A DNA stretch of 64,000 nucleotides from Oceanibaculum nanhaiense (lineage in GTDB: Bacteria > Pseudomonadota > Alphaproteobacteria > Oceanibaculales > Oceanibaculaceae): the NCBI RefSeq assembly GCF_002148795.1, contig NZ_MPOB01000002.1:124001-188000 (forward strand). The letters run 5' to 3'. A program made the translations under genes and the position numbers. Below are positions 59,389 to 64,000 of the stretch, piece by piece; the stretch's first letter is position 1; the number at the start of each line of letters is the position of its first letter. The notes under the pieces are model-generated. The model was not told the origin of the DNA and made no database searches. It saw only the letters and a list, made by a program, of their open reading frames with translations.

Positions 59389-60395
59389 GTGTCCGCCATC
59401 GAAGCGCCGTATCTCATGTTCCTGGGCGATGCGCCCGACCAGCTGGCCGCCAAGACGGCCTTCGGCGTGAAATTCTGGAGCCCGGAGAAATGCCTGGGCC
59501 AGTTCCGCCTGCCGGGCTGCAAGGCCGATCTCGGCCTGCCCGACATGACCATTGAGGAGGCCGCCAAGGCCGGGGTGAAGACCATCATCGTCGGCGTCGC
59601 CAACCGCGGCGGGCTGATGGGGCAGAGCTGGATCGACCCGCTGAAGAAGGGGCTGGATCTGGGCATGGACATCGCGTCCGGCCTGCACCGCAAGGTCGCC
59701 GACGTGCCGGCGCTGAAGGAAGCCGCCGCCGCCAATGGCCGGAAGATCACCGATGTGCGCCACCCGACGCGCGATTTCGATGTCGCCAGCGGCATCAAGC
59801 GTCCGGGCAAGCGCCTGCTGACCGTCGGCACCGACTGCTCGGTGGGCAAGATGTTCACCTCTCTCGCCATCGAGGCGGAGATGAAGAAGCGCGGCCTGAA
59901 GGCCGATTTCCGCGCCACCGGCCAGACCGGCATCTTCATCGTCGGCGACGGCGTGTCGGTCGATGCGGTGATCGCCGATTTCATCTCCGGTTCGGTCGAA
60001 TGGCTGGCCCCGGCGAACGATCCCGACCATTGGGATGTGATCGAGGGCCAGGGCTCGCTGTTCCACGCCTCTTATGCCGGCGTGTCGCTGGGCCTGCTGC
60101 ATGGCGCGCAGGCTGACGTCATCGTCATCGGCACCGAGGCCAACCGCCCGCATATGCGCGGCTTGCCGGGCTACAAGCTGCCCAGCCTGAAGGACACCAT
60201 CGAGTTGAACCTGCGCGCCGGCAGCCTGACCAACCCGGCGATCAAGGCCGGCGGCGTCACCGTCAACACCTCCATGCTGTCCGAGGCCGAGGCCAAGGAC
60301 ACGCTGAAGAAGATCGAGGACGAGACCGGCCTGCCGGCGACCGACCCGGTCCGTTTCGGCGTGGAGAAGCTGGTCGATCACGTCGCCAAACTGTG
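59389..60395 (+). CDS. dgcN: DUF1611 protein, D-glutamate N-acetyltransferase DgcN-type
   Basis: 335 residues from GTG 59389. The P-loop is GTDCSVGK (147-154); other marks are 'GVANRGGLMGQSWIDPLKKG', 'DVRHPTRDFDVASGIKRPG' and 'DVIEGQGSLFHASYAGVSLG'. DgcN of marine proteobacteria acetylates D-glutamate to N-acetyl-D-glutamate. The next gene, an enolase-superfamily epimerase, starts at the stop of this one (TGATG), the same pairing as in the described pathway. The stop is TGA at 60394-60396. Confidence 0.85.
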
Positions 60396-61376
60396 ATGCG
60401 CCAGCTTTCCATCCAGCGGGAGAGCTTCCCGATCCGGGGCGTGTTCCGCATTTCGCGCGGGGCACGCACCGAGGCCCATGTCGTGACCGTGAAACTGTCC
60501 GAGGGCGGCGTCACCGCGCAGGGCGAATGCGTGCCCTATGCCCGCTATGACGAGACCATCGAGAGCGTCATCGCCGAGATCGAGGCGGCGCGGCCGCTGA
60601 TCGAGTCCGGCATTGGCCGGGAAGAGCTGCTGACCGTCATGAAGAATGGCGCGGCGCGCAACGCGGTCGATTGCGCGCTATGGGACCTGGAGGCGAAGCA
60701 GTCCGGCAAGCGGGTCTGGGAACTGGCCGGCCTGCCGGCGCCGAAGCCGCTGGTCACCGCCTATACGATCAGCCTGGATGAGGCGGAAGCCATGGGCCGC
60801 AACGCGGCGGAGAATGCCGACCGCCCGCTGCTGAAGCTGAAGCTGACCGGCGATGGCGATCTGGAGCGGGTCGAGGCGATCCACCGCAACGCGCCGAAGG
60901 CCCGGCTGATCGTCGATGCCAATGAGGGCTGGAGCCTGGAGCAGTATCTGCGCTATGCCCCGGCGCTGGTCGATCTCGGCGTGGAGATGATCGAGCAGCC
61001 GCTGAAGGCCGCCGAGGATGCGCCGCTGGCCGGCGCCGAGCATCCACTGCCGGTCTGCGCCGATGAGAGCTGCCACGATCTGCGCTCGCTGGAGCACATG
61101 GTCGGCAAGTACGAGATGATCAACATCAAGCTCGACAAGACCGGCGGCCTGACCGAGGCGCTGCGCCTGAAGGCGGCGGCGGAGAAGGCCGGGCTGGGCG
61201 TCATGGTCGGCTGCATGATCGGCACCTCGCTGTCCATGGCGCCGGGCATCATCGCCGGCCAGGGGGCGAAGGTCGTCGATCTCGATGCCCCGCTGCTGCT
61301 GGCCGAGGACCGGCCGGGCGGCCTGACCTATGAGGGCAGCATCGTGTACCCGCCGAGCCGGGAGCTGTGGGGCTGA
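60396..61376 (+). CDS. dgcA: DgcA-type epimerase of the enolase superfamily
   Basis: 326 residues. The muconate-lactonising/dipeptide-epimerase catalytic set is present: Lys pair in 'LLKLKLTGDG', metal Asp in 'LIVDANEGWS', Glu in 'EMIEQPL', Asp in 'VCADESCHD', and the opposite Lys in 'INIKLDKTGG'. In the DgcN-DgcA route it turns N-acetyl-D-glutamate into the L-form; it was formerly annotated as L-Ala-D/L-Glu epimerase, which remains an alternative. ATG 60396 overlaps the dgcN stop by one base. Confidence 0.87.
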   Translation: MRQLSIQRESFPIRGVFRISRGARTEAHVVTVKLSEGGVTAQGECVPYARYDETIESVIAEIEAARPLIESGIGREELLTVMKNGAARNAVDCALWDLEAKQSGKRVWELAGLPAPKPLVTAYTISLDEAEAMGRNAAENADRPLLKLKLTGDGDLERVEAIHRNAPKARLIVDANEGWSLEQYLRYAPALVDLGVEMIEQPLKAAEDAPLAGAEHPLPVCADESCHDLRSLEHMVGKYEMINIKLDKTGGLTEALRLKAAAEKAGLGVMVGCMIGTSLSMAPGIIAGQGAKVVDLDAPLLLAEDRPGGLTYEGSIVYPPSRELWG

Positions 61377-61425
61377 GCATTTAGCGGTCTGATGCTTCGG
61401 GGCACTGAGTGGGTTTTTCTCTCTA

Positions 61426-61528
61426 CCGTCATTCCCGCACTTGTTGCGGGAATCCAGGGTTCAGCCTGCCCGTCAGACATCCAGTGAGCGGAAGCCTGGA
61501 CCCCCGGCACGGGGGGCGGGGGTGACGG
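61426..61528. repeat. family A palindromic repeat copy 5
   Basis: CCGTCATTCCCGCACTTGTTG ... GGCGGGGGTGACGG, 103 bp, between convergent dgcA and the OmpA-like gene. Internal text (GGTTCAGCCTG ... ATCCAGTGAGCGGAAGC) is shared with copy 1 at 14981. Confidence 0.8.
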
Positions 61529-61577
61529 TCTGGGGAAGAATGTCCAATTCATTGTGCCATCCCCATGCGTTGAGACT

Positions 61578-63032
61578 CTACCGCTGGGTCAGCTTCAGCT
61601 CGATCCGGCGGTTCTGCCGGCGGCCGGAATCGGTCGCGTTCGGCGCGATCGGATAATTGTCGGCATAGCCGGCAGCAGCCAGCCGCTTGGCCGGAATGCC
61701 GGCGGCCATCAGCTGGCGCACCACCTGGATGGCGCGCGCCGCCGACAGCTCCCAGTTGGAGGGGAACTGCAAGGTCGCGATCGGCACATTGTCGGTGTGC
61801 CCCTCTACCTGCAGCACCCAGTCGATATTGTCGGGAATCTGTTTCGAGATATCCAGGAGCACGCCGGCCAGCTGGGTCAGCTGCGTCTGGCCTTCCAGCC
61901 CCAGCGTGGCGGATCCCGAATCGAAGAACACTTCCGACTGGAAGATGAAGCGGTCGCCGACGATGCGGATGTTCTGCCGGTCGGCCAGCACCTCGCGCAG
62001 CTTGCCGAAGAATTCCGAGCGATAGCGCGCCAGCTCTTCCACCTTGCTGGCCAGCGCCAGATTCAGCCGGCGGCCGAGATCGACGATCTGCACCTGCTGT
62101 TCTTCCGACTTGGCCTCGGAAGCGGCAAGCGCGGCGCTGATCTGGGCCAGCTGCTGGCGCAGGGCGAGCAGCTGCCGGTTTAGCAGCTCGACCTGGCGCT
62201 GGGCCTCGGTGGAGATTTCCTTTTCACTGTCGAGTTCCCCGCGCAGCGCGGACAGCCGCGTCTCGCGCTCGTCGATCTGCTTCTGCGCCAGTGCGGTGCG
62301 CTCTTCCGATGTGCTGAGCTGCGATTCCAGCTCCTTCGTGCGGTCGCGCGCCACCGTCAGATCGGCGATCAGCGCCTGGATGCGCGCTTCCTTCTCGGCG
62401 GCGCTGATCTGCGCCTGCTGGGCCAGATCGACGCTCTTCTCCTCGGCCGCCTTCAGCGCGGCGGCAAGCTCGGTCACCCGGCCTTCCAGCTGTTCGCGGG
62501 TCTTGCGCAAGGTGGCGATGTCGCGGTTCAGCCGCTCCAGGTCGCGCAGCTGCGCCTCGATGGTCTCCTTGTCGGCACGGATCGTCTTATAGGCCTCTTC
62601 CAGCCCGCTCATCGCCTGGCTGCGCTCGCGCTCGGCGCTGTCCAGGCTGGTGCGCGCGCCGGCCAGATCGGCCAGCGCCGTGGCCAGCCGGCTTTCCATC
62701 GTGTCGCGCTGGTCGGTCAGCTGGCTGATCCGCGCGGTCAGATCGTCGCGCGCCGCCACCGAGCCCTGCAGATCCGCCGACAGCTGGGCGATGTTCAGTT
62801 TCAGGTCGGCGTTGCTTTCGCGCTCCAGCGCCAGCAGGTCGGTCAGTTCGACGATCTGCCGTTCCAGCCGCTGCAGGGCCTGCTCCCGCCCGGACAACGC
62901 CTGGGTCAGGTAGAATTGCGCGACAACGAACACCATCAGCAGGAACAGGATCACCGCCAGCATCGCGCCCAGCGCATCGACGAAGCCCGGCCAGATATCG
63001 AGATGCCGGCGCTGGCGGCGGGCCATGCTCAT
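61578..63032 (-). CDS. OmpA/MotB-like peptidoglycan-binding protein with long coiled coil
   Basis: 484 residues. One N-terminal membrane helix ('GAMLAVILFLLMVFVVAQFY') with the nearby aspartate of 'WPGFVDALGAM', a very long coiled coil (about 45-330), and a C-terminal OmpA domain with 'LQVEGHTDNVPI', 'NWELSAARAIQVVRQLMAAG' and 'GRRQNRRIELKL' that grips peptidoglycan. With the MotA/TolQ-like protein encoded upstream (ATGA overlap) it should form a proton-driven stator-like complex. It differs from flagellar MotB by the long periplasmic coil. Confidence 0.85.
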   Translation of the reverse strand: MSMARRQRRHLDIWPGFVDALGAMLAVILFLLMVFVVAQFYLTQALSGREQALQRLERQIVELTDLLALERESNADLKLNIAQLSADLQGSVAARDDLTARISQLTDQRDTMESRLATALADLAGARTSLDSAERERSQAMSGLEEAYKTIRADKETIEAQLRDLERLNRDIATLRKTREQLEGRVTELAAALKAAEEKSVDLAQQAQISAAEKEARIQALIADLTVARDRTKELESQLSTSEERTALAQKQIDERETRLSALRGELDSEKEISTEAQRQVELLNRQLLALRQQLAQISAALAASEAKSEEQQVQIVDLGRRLNLALASKVEELARYRSEFFGKLREVLADRQNIRIVGDRFIFQSEVFFDSGSATLGLEGQTQLTQLAGVLLDISKQIPDNIDWVLQVEGHTDNVPIATLQFPSNWELSAARAIQVVRQLMAAGIPAKRLAAAGYADNYPIAPNATDSGRRQNRRIELKLTQR

Positions 63033-64000
63033 CGCTGGCTTTCTTCGGCAATGGCGGCGATGGTGCGGGCCAGCAGGCGGATCTCGCTGCGGATCTCCTC
63101 GATGGCCTGGTTGCGGCCGCTGGCGCTATCCTCTAGCAGGCGGGCGAGATACAGCTCCATATTGCGGATATGCGCGCGGGTCTGCTCGTCGGAACCGATG
63201 CCGCCATCGGCCAGCCGGACCAGCACAGGCTTCAGCTCCATCTGCCCTTCGGCGATCTTCTGCATCAGCGATTGCTCGACCCGCATCTGGTCGGTCAGCA
63301 TGCTCAGCTTCTCGGTCAGCGCGATCAGGTTGGTATTGGCGCCGCGCCGGCTTTCCTCGCCGCGCTCGATGGTGCGTTGCAGCCGGTCCAGCGTGTCGGC
63401 GCTCTGCTCCAGCAGTGCCTGCACATAGGCCGGCACGGAGGCCTCGCCATCGCCCACCGGGCCGGCGGAGCCCAACCGGGTGATGCTGGACAGCCAGTCC
63501 TCAAGCTCGTTGTAGAAGCGGTTCTGCGCCTGGCCCGCCTGCAAATCGAGGAAGCCCAGGATAAGCGAGCCCGACAGGCCGAACAGCGAGGAGCTGAAGG
63601 CCGTGCCCATGCCGCTCAGCGGCGATTCCAGCCCGGCCTGCAATTCCTGGAACACGGTGCCGAGGTCGCCGCTGGCGAAGGACAGGTTGGCGATCACCTG
63701 GCCGACCGAGTCGATGGTCTGGATCAGCCCCCAGAAGGTGCCCAGAAGGCCGAGGAAGATCAGCAGCCCGACCATGTAGCGCGACAGGTCGCGCGATTCG
63801 TCGAGCCGTGAGGAAACGCCGTCCAGCAGCGAGCGCAGCGTCATCGCCGACAGGCTGACGCGGCCCTGCCGTTCGGTCACCAGATTGGCGATCGGCCCCA
63901 GCAGGCGCGGCTGGCGCTGCACCGTGGTGCTGGCCCCGCCACGCCGGTAGGATTCGATCCAGGCGGCTTCCGGCCCCAGCATCAGCACCTGCCGGAAGAT
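63029..64000 (-). CDS. MotA/TolQ/ExbB-like proton channel protein (5' partial)
   Basis: Open through the right edge; 323 codons are visible. Membrane segments 'MVGLLIFLGLLGTFWGLIQT' and 'GTAFSSSLFGLSGSLILGFL' carry the MotA/TolQ/ExbB pattern (GLLGTFWGLI and the Gly/Ser-rich third helix), followed by a cytoplasmic helical tail of about 150 residues. The N-terminal membrane helix lies outside the window. It is co-translated with the OmpA-like gene. The pair resembles non-flagellar stator-like systems found in many Rhodospirillales; function is unknown. Confidence 0.85.
   Translation of the reverse strand: MFRQVLMLGPEAAWIESYRRGGASTTVQRQPRLLGPIANLVTERQGRVSLSAMTLRSLLDGVSSRLDESRDLSRYMVGLLIFLGLLGTFWGLIQTIDSVGQVIANLSFASGDLGTVFQELQAGLESPLSGMGTAFSSSLFGLSGSLILGFLDLQAGQAQNRFYNELEDWLSSITRLGSAGPVGDGEASVPAYVQALLEQSADTLDRLQRTIERGEESRRGANTNLIALTEKLSMLTDQMRVEQSLMQKIAEGQMELKPVLVRLADGGIGSDEQTRAHIRNMELYLARLLEDSASGRNQAIEEIRSEIRLLARTIAAIAEESQR

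Noticed and set aside
61578-64000. Zorya defence system (ZorA/ZorB) for the MotA-like and OmpA-like pair
   Set aside because: No ZorC/ZorD/ZorE gene is visible, the OmpA-like protein is much longer than ZorB and the cytoplasmic tail is shorter than that of ZorA. The region upstream of 64000 is unseen, so this is not final.
1-64000. CRISPR arrays, rRNA genes and tRNA genes
   Set aside because: Looked for regularly spaced repeats and for tRNA-like T-loop sequences near gene gaps and prophage ends; none was found by eye. A covariance-model scan would be decisive.

Overview
The window is GC-rich (roughly two-thirds G+C by eye), densely packed alphaproteobacterial chromosome. Family content (TRAP transporter, FdhD/MobA/MoaA, MidA/NDUFAF7-type methyltransferase, DgcN-DgcA, alphaproteobacterial S24 regulator) suggests a free-living, perhaps marine or aquatic Rhodospirillales relative. 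That placement is inference from gene families; no rRNA or tRNA gene was seen.

Layout. 1-2951: end of a TRAP transporter operon (dctP, 5' end cut, then dctQ and dctM). 3016-3630: a toxin-first RelE/HTH toxin-antitoxin pair behind an AT-rich palindromic operator. 3634-24610: a compact siphophage-type prophage, nearly all on the minus strand and read from right to left: S24 repressor (plus strand), two small early genes, a GNAT enzyme, terS, terL, DUF4055 portal, putative scaffold, P22-type coat, two connectors, tail terminator, tail tube, tail chaperone with a -1 frameshift, HK97-gp10-like protein, tape measure, tail hub, tail-tip/fibre protein, then XhlA-like protein, M15 endopeptidase and holin-like protein. 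No integrase, replication gene or capsid protease is visible. A racemase and a lipoprotein sit inside on the opposite strand, and chromosomal repeats lie between structural genes, so the element looks old and possibly domesticated.

24611-46398 is mostly metabolism: a DUF559 nuclease, hydantoinase/oxoprolinase hyuA-X-hyuB, trmJ-like methyltransferase, citramalate synthase, NAD kinase, two VOC proteins, a 2OG-Fe oxygenase, an AraC regulator, molybdenum-cofactor/formate dehydrogenase genes moaA, fdhD and mobA, two small secreted proteins, a PAS-GGDEF-EAL protein, AlkA-type glycosylase with a CurA-type reductase, proC and argE.

46505-53176 is the most accessory-looking stretch: an orphan DUF4157 protein with a glycine-zipper segment and a C-terminal His...Cys domain like permuted NlpC/P60 enzymes, a small lipoprotein, a Sel1-repeat protein, an HTH regulator, and a luxR-luxI-small gene-cytochrome P450 array with two palindromes between luxR and luxI.

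53420-64000 returns to conserved genes: creatininase-family amidohydrolase, YbjN protein, UbiK, hldD-type epimerase, lgt-midA, pgeF, dgcN-dgcA (D-glutamate use), and a MotA/TolQ-like plus OmpA-like pair running off the right edge.

Two dispersed palindromic repeat families and a striking number of 9-15 bp tandem duplications at gene starts and stops are also recorded. The best candidates for new biology are the DUF4157 orphan, the quorum-linked P450 unit, the prophage tail proteins that both carry the same kind of inserted binding module, and the gene-end microduplications.
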